Notes under the pieces: generated by a model
What the model was told of the DNA's origin: nothing
What the model saw: the letters and a program-made list of their open reading frames with translations, nothing else
Database searches by the model: none
Source of the DNA: Hoylesella shahii DSM 15611 = JCM 12083
GTDB taxonomy: Bacteria > Bacteroidota > Bacteroidia > Bacteroidales > Bacteroidaceae
Reading direction: 5' to 3'
Length of the DNA: 64,000 nt
Assembly (NCBI RefSeq): GCF_000613445.1
Contig: NZ_BAIZ01000002.1
Span: 1-64,000, forward strand
Shown: one piece after another, positions 48,491 to 57,749 of the stretch
How the letters are laid out: each line of letters begins with the position of its first letter
Numbering within the stretch: position 1 is the first letter of the stretch
Made by a program: the position numbers and the translations under genes

Positions 48491-49347
48491 TTCAGGTAGA
48501 AATAGACAGCGGAAGCGGATTTTGTTTTGGGGTAACAACAGCCATTAAAAAGGCCGAAGAGGAACTGGCTGCTGGTAAAAAAATGTATTGTTTGGGCGAT
48601 ATTGTGCACAATGGCATGGAGGTGGAACGCCTTACTGCTATGGGTATGACCACCATTAACCACGAGCAACTTAAAGCGTTGCACGATGTGAAGGTGCTTT
48701 TGCGCGCACATGGCGAACCGCCCGAGACATACGAATTGGCTAAACGCAACAATATCGAGATTATAGACGCCACTTGTCCGGTGGTTTTGCAACTACAAAA
48801 ACGCATTAAAAAGCAGTTCGACACCAATCCCAACGCACAAATCGTTATCTTTGGAAAGAACGGACACGCCGAAGTGCTGGGACTTGTGGGTCAGACACGT
48901 AGTGAAGCCATTGTGATAGAGCATTTCGACGAGGTGCATAAGCTTGATTTTGAACGCGATATTTACCTCTACTCGCAAACCACAAAGAGTTTGGACGAGT
49001 TTCATCGAATAATCGAATACATCCAATCGCACATCAGTGATAAGGCTATTTTTCGCAGTTTCGATACGATTTGCAGACAGGTGGCTAACCGCATGCCTAA
49101 CATTGCACGCTTTGCCACCCAACATGATGTGATAATCTTTGTGAGTGGGCGTAAGAGTAGCAATGGTAAGGTGCTCTACAACGAGTGCAAGGCGGTTAAT
49201 CCTAATAGCTATCATGTGGAGAATGCCAACGAGATTAGTCTCGAATGGTTTGCTAATGCACAGACCGTGGGTGTTTGTGGGGCTACTAGCACACCCAAAT
49301 GGTTGATGGAAGAGTGTCGCGATTATATATTAAGTCATGTAAAATAG
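48487..49347 (+). CDS. ispH: 4-hydroxy-3-methylbut-2-enyl diphosphate reductase
   Basis: 286 residues. An iron-sulfur enzyme for the last step of the MEP isoprenoid pathway, giving IPP and DMAPP. The three cluster Cys are in SGFCFGV (residue 12), DATCPVV (near 97) and DTICRQVANR (near 195). Substrate-contact motifs include VHNGMEVERL, FGKNGHAEV and SGRKSSNGKVLYN. It starts inside the end of the DUF1573 gene (ATGA overlap), so translation is coupled. A strong terminator follows. Confidence 0.95.
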   Translation: MIQVEIDSGSGFCFGVTTAIKKAEEELAAGKKMYCLGDIVHNGMEVERLTAMGMTTINHEQLKALHDVKVLLRAHGEPPETYELAKRNNIEIIDATCPVVLQLQKRIKKQFDTNPNAQIVIFGKNGHAEVLGLVGQTRSEAIVIEHFDEVHKLDFERDIYLYSQTTKSLDEFHRIIEYIQSHISDKAIFRSFDTICRQVANRMPNIARFATQHDVIIFVSGRKSSNGKVLYNECKAVNPNSYHVENANEISLEWFANAQTVGVCGATSTPKWLMEECRDYILSHVK

Positions 49348-49368
49348 CTTTACATTAGCATAAAAAGG

Positions 49369-49415
49369 TTTGCCCCCGCTCTGTCTTAATGCTGCAGAGT
49401 GGGGGCAAATGTTAT
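49369..49415 (+). terminator. Intrinsic terminator after ispH
   Basis: TTTGCCCCC...CTCTG pairs with CAGAG...GGGGGCAAA around a short loop. On the plus strand only a weak T-rich stretch follows. Confidence 0.7.
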
Positions 49416-49505
49416 TGTCGCAGTGGCGTTAGGCGTAGTTTTTGATGGCAGTTAGCCGTTGTGGCCTTAGGTTTTGCCAACCTTTATCTTTGGTTTTGCC
49501 CATGA

Positions 49506-50252
49506 TTAGAACTCGAAACCCACCTGCAATTTGATGCACGAGTTAATTTCAATATCGTTAGCTGAGATATATACAGAACCAAAATTATACTTAACATTGT
49601 TGTTGTCATCAAAGGAATTCATTGTTTGCATAACATATCCCACGGCTGCATGTAAGGCCAATTTCTTGGTTAGGCCAAAGCGATAGCCAAAAGAGGGGTT
49701 GAAATAAAGGCCATAGAAGTCTTTGGAAATAACATAACCCACCTTCATTCCGATAAAAGGTGTGATACCTTTATTCTTGAAGTTGAAGCGTACATCGGCA
49801 AAAATAGGAAACGAATTAAGTTCAGTATCGGGGTAATATTCAAGTCCAATACCACCACCAACAAACAATTTGGGGAATATTTGGCTGCCTAAGCTCACTG
49901 TAAAGCCAAATCTATTGTATTCGTTTCCGTCAAAACTAAGCGAATAGCTTGGTTCGACAAAGCCTTTAAAGCCTCTAGCAATTTGTAGTTCGCTTGCAGG
50001 TGCAGCGTATGCAGCAGGTGTTTCCTTGGCAGAAGGGTTCGCCTTGAAGGTGGCGTTATTCGTGTTCGCGGTGTAAGGCTGTGTTGTTCGGCCTGTGCTT
50101 TGGGCATAACTCAAACTTGTGGGCATCGTCTCAGCGCTAGTGGCAAAGGCCAAATGCTCATTCTTTAGTTGTGCAACGCCAGTTGAATATTGGGCGTTGG
50201 CGACCAATGATGCCGTAAACATCAAGGTCAAAGTAAGTATTTGTTTCTTCAT
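49506..50252 (-). CDS. Outer membrane beta-barrel protein
   Basis: 248 residues. Signal peptide MKKQILTLTLMFTASLVANA. An N-terminal linker of about 60 residues rich in Thr, Ala and Asn precedes an eight- to ten-stranded barrel (YSLSFDGNEYNRFGFTVSLG, VGGGIGLEYYPDTE, FGSVYISANDIEINSCIKLQ) ending in Phe (QVGFEF). It is typical of small OmpA/porin-like barrels in Bacteroidota. Function unknown. It is a single gene, converging with ispH. Confidence 0.85.
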   Translation of the reverse strand: MKKQILTLTLMFTASLVANAQYSTGVAQLKNEHLAFATSAETMPTSLSYAQSTGRTTQPYTANTNNATFKANPSAKETPAAYAAPASELQIARGFKGFVEPSYSLSFDGNEYNRFGFTVSLGSQIFPKLFVGGGIGLEYYPDTELNSFPIFADVRFNFKNKGITPFIGMKVGYVISKDFYGLYFNPSFGYRFGLTKKLALHAAVGYVMQTMNSFDDNNNVKYNFGSVYISANDIEINSCIKLQVGFEF

Positions 50253-50742
50253 ATTGTGGTTATTAGTGATTGTTTTGCGTTATAAAATAGTCGTCAGCCC
50301 TTGCCTTTTGTCCCAAATGTGCCTTACGTTATTTTTTAGTTGGCTTTCTCTTCAGATCTTTGTTAACAACGTGGCTCGCCTCTTGCCGTTAATTGCGGTT
50401 GTTGTTGCTTCTGTTAATCGGTAATGAGGTTCGTTTTAGGTTGCTGATTGTATTTTTTTGAGTTCGTCTATATGTTTCTTTATTAGTTGCAAAGGTAAAA
50501 TATTTTATTGAACAACCTACTTTTTTATTCCATATTTTTTGCTCTTTTTCATCGCGTTTTATGAGTTTAGTGTTGGTTTTGCTGGTTGTTTAATGTGGCG
50601 AGTGGCATGATTAGTGCAAAATTATGCTGAAGCAAGAGGGAAGGGGCGTTAATTTTGCTACAGACATGTGATAAAACCTCATGATGTTTTGTACCATTTT
50701 CGCCAAATAGTTGTACCTTTGTACTAAATAAAATAGACGAAA
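50253..50742. other. Divergent intergenic region
   Basis: No supported gene in about 490 bases between the outer membrane protein and wecB. A TACCTTTG box at 50714-50721 with TTTG at 50688-50691 probably serves wecB. Confidence 0.5.
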
Positions 50743-51852
50743 ATGAACATCTGTATCGTAGCGGGGGCGCGCCCAAACTTTATGAAAGTGGCGCCCATCG
50801 TGCATTCAATAGAGAAAGCCAAAGGGCAAGGAAGAGACATTAATTACCAATTGGTATATGCTGGACGTGAAGACGACCCTACGCTTGAGGGCACGCTCTT
50901 TGACGATTTGCAACTAGCACGCCCAGAAGTGTACCTCGGTGTGGACTGCGAGAACCTAAACGATATTACCGGACAGGTTGTTTCGGCCTTCGATAGGTAT
51001 CTGCAAGCTCATCCCACCGACGTTGTTTTGGTGGTAGACGACCTTGCTTCTACGCTCGCCACAGCCATTGTAACCAAGAAAAAGGGTATCTTACTGGCCC
51101 ATCTAGTGGCTGGAACACGTAGTTTCGATATCGATATGCCAAAAGAAATCAACCGTTTGGTTACAGATATGCTTAGCGATTTGCTCTTTACTGCTGGCAT
51201 GCAAAGCAATAGTATAGCCACACGCGAGGGCGCTGAACTGTCTAAAATATATATGGTGGGCAACATCCTGATGGACACCTTGCGCTTTAATCATACGCGT
51301 TTTGTTCGTCCCGCATTGCTTGCTGAATTGCAATTGCAGGATGGCGAGTATCTTGTCTTTACCCTAAATCGTAAGGCACTTATCGCCAATAAGTCCAATC
51401 TCGTGGCTATGGTCGAGCAAATTGTGGCTGTATCTGCCCATATCCCCGTGGTTGCACCATTGCGCGGAGCTGCTGCTAAGGCCGTTAACGAATGCTTGGA
51501 GCAGCTGGGAGGCGCAGATAATGTGCATGTGGTTAGTCCGCTTTCGTATCTTGAGTTTGGTTATCTCACGGCCCACGCTAAGGGAATTGTTACCGACTCG
51601 GGTAATGTTGCCGAAGAAGCTACCTTTAATGGCGTGCCTTGTATAACGCTAAATAGTTATACCGAACATGCTGAAACGGTGAAATTGGGTACCAATGTGC
51701 TAGTTGGCGAAGACCCTAAAGCATTGGGCGAAGCTCTTAACACACTGAAAGAAGGTAAATGGAAACATGCTTCGATACCCGAAAGATGGGATGGACGAAG
51801 TGCCGACCGCATTGTTAGCATCTTGTTGGAACAAAGAAAAGCGAGGGACTGA
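50743..51852 (+). CDS. wecB: UDP-N-acetylglucosamine 2-epimerase
   Basis: 369 residues. It interconverts UDP-GlcNAc and UDP-ManNAc for surface polysaccharides. A two-domain GT-B-like fold: N-terminal CIVAGARPNFMKVAPIVHSI, then VDDLASTLATAIVTKKKGI, HLVAGTRSFD, and the C-terminal TDSGNVAEEATFNGVPCITL near 285-305 that binds UDP. The length is normal. No other polysaccharide genes flank it. It has its own promoter and is followed by the foldback element. Confidence 0.93.
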   Translation: MNICIVAGARPNFMKVAPIVHSIEKAKGQGRDINYQLVYAGREDDPTLEGTLFDDLQLARPEVYLGVDCENLNDITGQVVSAFDRYLQAHPTDVVLVVDDLASTLATAIVTKKKGILLAHLVAGTRSFDIDMPKEINRLVTDMLSDLLFTAGMQSNSIATREGAELSKIYMVGNILMDTLRFNHTRFVRPALLAELQLQDGEYLVFTLNRKALIANKSNLVAMVEQIVAVSAHIPVVAPLRGAAAKAVNECLEQLGGADNVHVVSPLSYLEFGYLTAHAKGIVTDSGNVAEEATFNGVPCITLNSYTEHAETVKLGTNVLVGEDPKALGEALNTLKEGKWKHASIPERWDGRSADRIVSILLEQRKARD

Positions 51853-51922
51853 GTAGTTAATAAGTTGTGACGCGGATGGTTTTACGACTATCGTGATGAA
51901 GGAATTGACGGGTTAACAAGTT
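51853..51922. other. Short gap before the foldback element
   Basis: Contains a few AAGTT-type words; no gene or terminator was recognised. Confidence 0.4.
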
Positions 51923-52121
51923 TAAACCCCAATCGGTTATTATACCACAATGTTTCCAGAATTCTTTTTTTGTGTTGTTTCCAAGCATCTTTTATTTTCT
52001 TGTTGGCATCTTGTCTGTCTTTGTAACTTAACGTAGACCGCTACGCTTGCATTATAAAGACAGACAAGATGCCGACAATAAAACAAAACCTCTTTAGGCT
52101 CTAATGACCAATTTGGGTTAA
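51923..52121. mobile_element. MITE-like foldback element, copy 2
   Basis: Same structure as the element at 37660-37858. The left end has AACCCCAATCGGT (51925); the right end is the more diverged GACCAATTTGGGTT. Here the inner stem is nearly perfect: GTTGGCATCTTGTCTGTCTT pairs with its partner ending GATGCCGAC with one mismatch, and a small GTAG/CTAC hairpin lies in the loop. The outer and inner stems could extrude as a cruciform or fold as RNA. No reading frame. Confidence 0.75.
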
Positions 52122-52255
52122 ATCTTAACTTGGCAACTCGTCAATTTGTTTACTCGTATCCTCGTTTTCTCATCAATCAATCAGTTAAACATCACCTATT
52201 ACTCCCCCTTTCCCCTTATAATGGGTAGGGGTGTCATTTTTTTTATCAATAAACA

Positions 52256-54177
52256 ATGGAGAAACGTACACTTCCTGTGGTGGGACTTGCTTGCTCGGCC
52301 TGTTCTGCAACGTAGAAAAGAAACTTAATTCGCTATCGGGCGTAAAAAGTGCATCGGTAAATCTGCTGGCGCGAACGGCTTTGGTGGAATATGATGCCAC
52401 AGAAATAAGTCTGGAAAAGATGAAAAGTGAGGTCAACGCCATTGGTTACGACCTTGTGATTGAGAGCAATCGTTCGGCCGAAGCCATCGAAAGGCGCGAG
52501 TTGCAGCTGTTAAAACAATCCACACTTCTTTCGTGGGTCTTCGCCATATTGTGCATGTGCGTGTCGATGGGGTGGCTAAATCTGGGTGGAAAGGCTATGA
52601 ACAACCAGGTGGCTTTGCTCTTGGCCTTGGCCAATTTCGTGGTGTGTGGTCGTGGCTTTTTCGTTAAGTCGTGGCAGCAATTGCGCCATGCGTCGGCCAA
52701 TATGGATACACTGGTGGCCTTATCCACAGGCATTGCCTTTGTGTTCAGTGCGTTTAACACCTTTTGGGGCGATGCCGTTTGGAGTGTTCGAGGCATTGAA
52801 TGGCACACCTATTTTGATGCTTCGGTGATGATTATCACCTTTGTACTTACTGGTCGTTTATTAGAAGAGCGTGCTAAAAGCGAAACGGCAGGCAGTATTA
52901 GACAGCTAATGGGACTGGCACCCAAGACTGCCCGACTCGTTGAAGCTGGCGAAATACGCGATGTCCCCATTGCAACTATAGCCGTGGGCGATGTGTTGGA
53001 AGTGCGAGCAGGCGATAAAGTGCCCGTTGATGGTATCGTAACTCAAGCCGAAAGCTTTATGACCGAGGGCGGCGCATATGTAGACGAGAGTATGATAACT
53101 GGCGAACCTAGCCCCGCTTTAAAGCAAAAAGGGGCGCGGGTGCTGGCAGGAACGGTTGTATCGCAAGGCAAATTTAGGTTTAAGGCACAACAAATTGGCG
53201 AACAAACGGCCTTGGCTCAAATCATCAAGATGGTGCAAGAGGCACAAGGAAGCAAAGCCCCCGTGCAGCGCGTAGTAGACCGTGTGGCGCGTGTTTTTGT
53301 GCCCGCGGTGGCTTTGATAGCCCTTGTCACCTTCCTTTTGTGGTGGCTGGTGGGCGGAAATGCGGCTCTTCCGCAAGCCATTCTCTCGGCCGTGGCCGTG
53401 CTGGTTATTGCTTGTCCCTGTGCCATGGGCTTAGCCACGCCCACTGCTTTGATGGTGGCCATTGGCAAAGCAGCGCAGATGAATGTGCTGATAAAAGATG
53501 CGGCTGCACTTGAAAGTTTGAAAACGGTTAACGCGATGGTGATAGACAAAACGGGAACGCTCACCATTCCTAATCAGAATATCGACTTTACCAAGGCCGA
53601 CGACCTACCACTTGAAATGCGCGAGACCCTTAAACCCCATGCCGAAGAGGCTATGACCGAGTTGCAAAACATGGGCATCGAGGTGTATATGATGAGTGGC
53701 GACAAGGATGAGGCCGCGCATTATTGGGCTGAAAAGGCGGGAATAAAACACTATCGCAGTAGGGTTTTGCCACAGGATAAGGAGAACATGGTGCGCCAAC
53801 TGCAAGCCGAGGGCAAGCGGGTGGCGATGGTTGGCGACGGCATCAACGACACGCAGGCATTGGCTTTGGCCGATGTGGGCATCGCGATGGGGCGCGGAAC
53901 GGACGTGGCAATGGATGCAGCGCAGGCCACTTTGATGGGCGACGACCTACGCCGACTGCCCCAAGCCATACGCCTAAGCCGTAAAACAACGGCTATGATT
54001 GGGCAAAACCTGTTTTGGGCCTTTATATATAATGTGGTGTGCATACCGCTTGCGGCAGGTGTGCCCCATCTTTTCGGCATCAATTTCCAGATAACGCCCA
54101 TGTGGGCCAGTGCACTTATGGCCTTTTCTAGCGTAAGTGTGGTGCTCAACAGCTTGCGTTTGAAGTTGGCCAAATAG
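52256..54177 (+). pseudogene. CopA-like P1B-type copper ATPase lacking the N-domain, one frameshift
   Basis: About 640 residues after correction; typical CopA is above 700. An N-terminal heavy-metal-associated domain has the metal site LACSACSATV. A one-base deletion near 52313 gives a stop within it. The membrane domain includes the CPC motif (VIACPCAMGLATPTAL) and the actuator loop has MITGEPSP. The P-domain has the phosphorylated Asp in DKTGTLT and the hinge GDGINDTQALA. Between DKTGT and MMSGDKDEA only about 43 residues occur, instead of about 170, so the ATP-binding N-domain with its SEHPL and GxG motifs is absent while the frame is open. It probably exports Cu(I) if it can still use ATP. 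Confidence 0.88.
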
Positions 54178-54215
54178 CTTTCGTAGAATAACTTAACCCT
54201 CTAAATAAAGATAAT

Positions 54216-55133
54216 ATGCAGAGAAAACGTTTTGCTATTTTTAGTCGTGGGCTAGCTTTGGTGCTGTCATTGATGTTGATTTTGTGTGCGCAGGTGGCCT
54301 TTGCCGACCGGCCTTTGAAGTTGTTGGCCATCGGAAACAGCTTTTCGGAAGATGCCATCGAGCAGAACCTCTTTGAGTTGGCGGCTGCAGCAGGGCACCA
54401 AATGGTTATCGGCAACATGTATATTGGCGGTTGTTCGCTTGAAAGACATTGGGGAAATGCGCAGAGCAACAAACCCGATTACGACTACCGCAAGATAGAC
54501 ATAGACGGTAAAATGACCCGTACGGCCAACTATACGCTCGACAAGGCTTTGCGCGACAAGCAGTGGGATTACGTTAGCTTGCAGCAGGTTAGTCAGCTTT
54601 CGGGCATGTACAACAGTTTCCAGCCCCATTTGGATAGTCTTATCGCCTATGTTCGTGCGCGTGTTCCAGCCACCACTAAGCTGATATGGCACGTTACTTG
54701 GGCATACACACAGAACTCAACGCATGGCGGATTTGCCAACTACGACCGCAATCAGGACAAGATGTATCGTGCCATCGTTGAGGGTGCACAACGCTTGAAG
54801 AAAGAAAACGCACAGTTTAGCCTCTTTGTTCCCGTGGGCACGGCTATTCAAAATGCCCGCACCTCGTTTGTTGGCGACCATCTTAACCGCGACGGTTTCC
54901 ATCTCGACCTAGTGTTGGGACGTTATACGGCGGCCTGCACCTGGTTCGAATGCCTGTTCGGAACGAAAGTTGTTGGCAATAGATATGCACCAAAGGGACT
55001 GAATAAGGCCCAGATAGCGGTGGCGCAATGGGCGGCGCACCTCGCTGTTGAACTACCTTTTGAATGTTCGCCAATAGATATTGTCAACACCGCCACAAAG
55101 GTTTCGGCAGGCGGACTGGTTGAAAAGAAATAG
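54216..55133 (+). CDS. DUF4886 SGNH-hydrolase-like protein
   Basis: 305 residues. A signal peptide (ALVLSLMLILCAQVAFA) precedes an SGNH fold. The block I Ser is in LLAIGNSFSEDAIEQNLFEL (near 45), the Gly block is in MYIGGCSLERHW, and the catalytic Asp-x-x-His is in GDHLNRDGFHLD (near 235). The TWAYTQNSTHGGF stretch probably holds the block III Asn. DUF4886 proteins are exported esterases or acetylhydrolases with unknown substrates, often of carbohydrates. It lies 38 bases after the copper ATPase gene and is followed by a strong terminator. The link with the ATPase is likely accidental. Confidence 0.85.
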   Translation: MQRKRFAIFSRGLALVLSLMLILCAQVAFADRPLKLLAIGNSFSEDAIEQNLFELAAAAGHQMVIGNMYIGGCSLERHWGNAQSNKPDYDYRKIDIDGKMTRTANYTLDKALRDKQWDYVSLQQVSQLSGMYNSFQPHLDSLIAYVRARVPATTKLIWHVTWAYTQNSTHGGFANYDRNQDKMYRAIVEGAQRLKKENAQFSLFVPVGTAIQNARTSFVGDHLNRDGFHLDLVLGRYTAACTWFECLFGTKVVGNRYAPKGLNKAQIAVAQWAAHLAVELPFECSPIDIVNTATKVSAGGLVEKK

Positions 55134-55141
55134 AATGAAAG

Positions 55142-55185
55142 CAGGCGTGAAATACCTTTAAGGTACATCACGCCTGATTTTTGTT
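55142..55185 (+). terminator. Intrinsic terminator after the DUF4886 gene
   Basis: CAGGCGTGA..TACC pairs with GGTA..TCACGCCTG around a four-base loop, followed by a T-run. Confidence 0.85.
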
Positions 55186-55326
55186 TAGCCCAAACGGGTG
55201 AAGTGGACGTTTTGCTTGCATGGTAAGCACGTGGCTACTATGTTTAGAATGGTGTTGGGCGTGTAGGTTCGTAAACATGTACGTTGTAATCTAACGCCTT
55301 TTATTCGCCAAATTCAGCCTTTTGGC

Positions 55327-55953
55327 CTATTGCTTAATCTCTATAAGCGTGGTTTGGTTACCGTTTACAAACAACGCCTGCTGGTTGGTGATGGGTTTTA
55401 ACCCCAGCTTGGCATATTTGACAAGCATTTTTTCGGTAACTTCTTCGAAAGGGAAACTCTTGTAATGGGGGAGCGGATAGAAGTCTACCAGTCACAAACC
55501 CTCGAACGATTTTAATTGCGGTGCAGCCTTTTCTGCTACATCCATGTCTTTTGCGTACGAAATGTTCGGTGCCATAATAATTGAACCGGCCGACTCGCCA
55601 ATGTAGGGTTTGCCCCCTTTCACTTGTTCGAGTATAATGGTTTTTGCACCACTCTTTTCCAATTCTTGTAGTAGGTAAAACGTGTTTCCGCCCGAAACAT
55701 AAATCAAGTCGCAACTTTGCAGTGTGCGTTCGATTAAATCCTTGGGCGCACTACTCACGTCCAGCACTTCAATATTTAATCCCAAATTCTCGAAAGCCTC
55801 TTTGGCTTCGTCAACGTAGTCGGTATATTCTTCGAACAAACTTGCGGTAGGGATGAACGCCAACTTCTTACCTTTCAAGTCGCCACCTACAAACTGGGGT
55901 GTGAAAGACGAAACAGCGGCAAAATAGGAGCATAAGAATAGTTTTACCATCAT
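55327..55953 (-). pseudogene. Peptidase E (S51 family), in-frame stop
   Basis: About 208 residues across a TGA. It is a Ser dipeptidase related to PepE/cyanophycinase. The Ser motif GESAGSIIM (near 122) and the GGNTFYLLQELE block (near 90) are present. After SFEGL the frame meets TGA (55492-55494) and then continues as LVDFYPLPHYKSFPF to the end, where the family normally has GLGLVDFYPLPHY; a G to T change of a Gly codon would explain it. It could be real inactivation or a base error. The N-terminus looks slightly exported (MMVKLFLCSYFAAV), unusual for this cytoplasmic enzyme. It is a single gene. Confidence 0.82.
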
Positions 55954-56142
55954 TTGAATGTTATTTGTGAATAGATAAGTGGGATGTTGGTCTCTGTGGG
56001 GCTTTCCATCTTAATATAGGTGGTTAAACCGTCTGATAGTAAAACTGTTAATGCGTGGTAAAATATACTTATCAATGCTGTTCAACGGCTTCCAACATTA
56101 ATAAAAACCAGCGGACAAGCAAAAGAAACGCAAAAAAAGTTG

Positions 56143-56150
56143 TACCTTTG
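56143..56150 (+). promoter_or_regulatory. -7 box upstream of yhhQ
   Basis: TACCTTTG, 53 bases before the start codon. The -33 element is not evident. Confidence 0.5.
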
Positions 56151-56202
56151 CAACCACAATTAAAAATAGAGTGCTTGGTAAACCTCTTTAAAAACAAGAA
56201 TT

Positions 56203-56889
56203 ATGAACAACAAGGATAATCAAGTGAGTGTGCTGTTCATGCTTTTCAGCATACTCTTTTGCGTTTGCTTGATAGCGGCAAACGTGTTAGAAACAAAGCA
56301 AATAGCGTTTGGTTCAATCAGTTTGACAGGTGGATTAATTGTATTCCCTGTGTCGTACATCATCAACGATTGTGTATGCGAGGTTTGGGGATACAAAAAA
56401 ACGCGCATGTTGATATGGATTGGCTTTGCATGAACTTCTTTTTCGTGACTCTTGGAGCCATCTGCGACGTGATACCTGGTGCACCTTACTGGACCAATAA
56501 TGATGGGTTTCATCAGATTTTTGGCCTCGCGCCACGCATAGCGTTCGCTTCTTTCCTCGCATTCATTTGTGGCTCGTTTGTTAATGCTTATATAATGAGC
56601 AAGATGAAACTGTCGTCGGGTGGTAAAAACTTCTCGTTGCGCGCTGTGGTTAGCACTATTTTCGGCGAGTCGGTAGATCAATCATCTTTTTCCCCTTGGC
56701 ATTGTGGGGTGTTGTTCCCACCGAAGAATTGCTTGGTTGATGCTTTGGCAGGTGATTTTGAAAACCGCTTACGAGATTGTTGCATTGCCTTTGACCATTC
56801 GTTTGGTGCGTTATGTAAAGCAACACGAGAAGGTTGATACTTACGACAACGATGTAAACTATAGCATTTGGCGTGTGTTGAGTATATAG
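56203..56889 (+). pseudogene. yhhQ: Queuosine precursor transporter YhhQ, three frameshifts
   Basis: About 229 residues after correction. A six-helix membrane protein of the VUT family (COG1738) that imports queuosine precursors such as preQ0 or preQ1. Hydrophobic segments run FMLFSILFCVCLIAANVL, GGLIVFPVSYIINDCVCEVW, NFFFVTLGAICDVIPGAP, ASFLAFICGSFVNAYIMSK and then IFFPLALWGVV and LPLTIRLVRYVKQ near the end. One-base deletions at about 56430 (GFA to MNFF), 56683 and 56735 break it into four frames. The partner queF follows after a repeat-filled gap, which supports the assignment. The damage could be consensus error. Confidence 0.82.
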
Positions 56890-57110
56890 TTTGTGAGTTG
56901 ATGAGTTTATAAGTTGGTGAGTTTTTGAGTTGATTAGTTTGTGAGTTAATGAGTTGATGAGTTTATAAGTTGGTGTGTTTTTGAGTTGATTAGTTTGTGA
57001 GTTAATGAGTTAATGAGTTTTTAAGTTGATAAGTTTTTGAGTTGAGTAGTTTGTGAGTTAATGAGTTAATGAGTTTTTAAGTTGATAAGCTTTTGGACTT
57101 TTAGCTTATG
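56886..57110. repeat. GAGTT/AAGTT degenerate repeat between yhhQ and queF
   Basis: At least fifteen words of the form GAGTT or AAGTT with phrase-like longer repeats (TTTGTGAGTTAATGAGTT recurs three times). It is of the same type as the repeat at 1-140. No gene fits. Confidence 0.8.
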
Positions 57111-57187
57111 AACTTGTGAATGATATGGTTTCTAAGGCTCACCAACTTAACAACTTATAAACTTATAAACCCAAGAAAGATAACAAA

Positions 57188-57652
57188 ATGGAAAAGAATA
57201 GAGAAACCGAAGGCTTAAAATCGTTGGGAAGTAGCACCAAATACAGCATGGATTATGCACCCGAAGTGTTGGAAACATTCGAAAATAAGCATCCCGAAAA
57301 TGATTACTGGGTAAGGTTTAATTGCCCAGAATTTACCTCGCTGTGCCCTATTACAGGCCAACCCGACTTTGCCGAAATACGTATTTCTTACGTTCCCAAC
57401 GTGCGAATGGTTGAGAGTAAGAGCTTAAAGTTATATCTCTTTAGCTTTCGTAACCATGGAGATTTTCATGAAGACTGTGTGAACATCATCATGAAAGACC
57501 TCATAAAGCTGATGAATCCCAAGTATATTGAGGTGGTTGGACTGTTCACTCCTCGAGGTGGCATCAGCATTTACCCCTATGCCAACTACGGAATGCCTAA
57601 CACAAAGTACGCTGAAATGGCCGAAAAGCGTTTTGCTGAGTATGGTGGTTAA
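57188..57652 (+). CDS. queF: NADPH-dependent 7-cyano-7-deazaguanine reductase
   Basis: 154 residues. It reduces preQ0 to preQ1 in queuosine synthesis for tRNA. The unimodular QueF pattern is complete: the catalytic Cys in [15 protein letters not shown] (near 55), the [15 protein letters not shown] motif and the Glu in HGDFHEDC near 95-100. The length is normal. The frame is intact, in contrast to its upstream neighbour yhhQ. Confidence 0.95.
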   Translation: MEKNRETEGLKSLGSSTKYSMDYAPEVLETFENKHPENDYWVRFNCPEFTSLCPITGQPDFAEIRISYVPNVRMVESKSLKLYLFSFRNHGDFHEDCVNIIMKDLIKLMNPKYIEVVGLFTPRGGISIYPYANYGMPNTKYAEMAEKRFAEYGG

Positions 57653-57749
57653 GTTGTGTTCACCTGAATTTGTGATTTGCAAGTTGGATAGCTAACGCGT
57701 AAACACAGCTTTTGGTTGAGCAAGTTGCCGGGCAACAAATTTGTTTTTA

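Noticed and set aside
55492-55494. TGA read as an amino acid (recoding)
   Set aside because: Other intact genes in the window end at TGA, so there is no sign of an alternative code; no selenocysteine stem-loop is apparent.
56000-56202. preQ1 riboswitch before yhhQ
   Set aside because: The compact preQ1 aptamer pattern was looked for and not seen.
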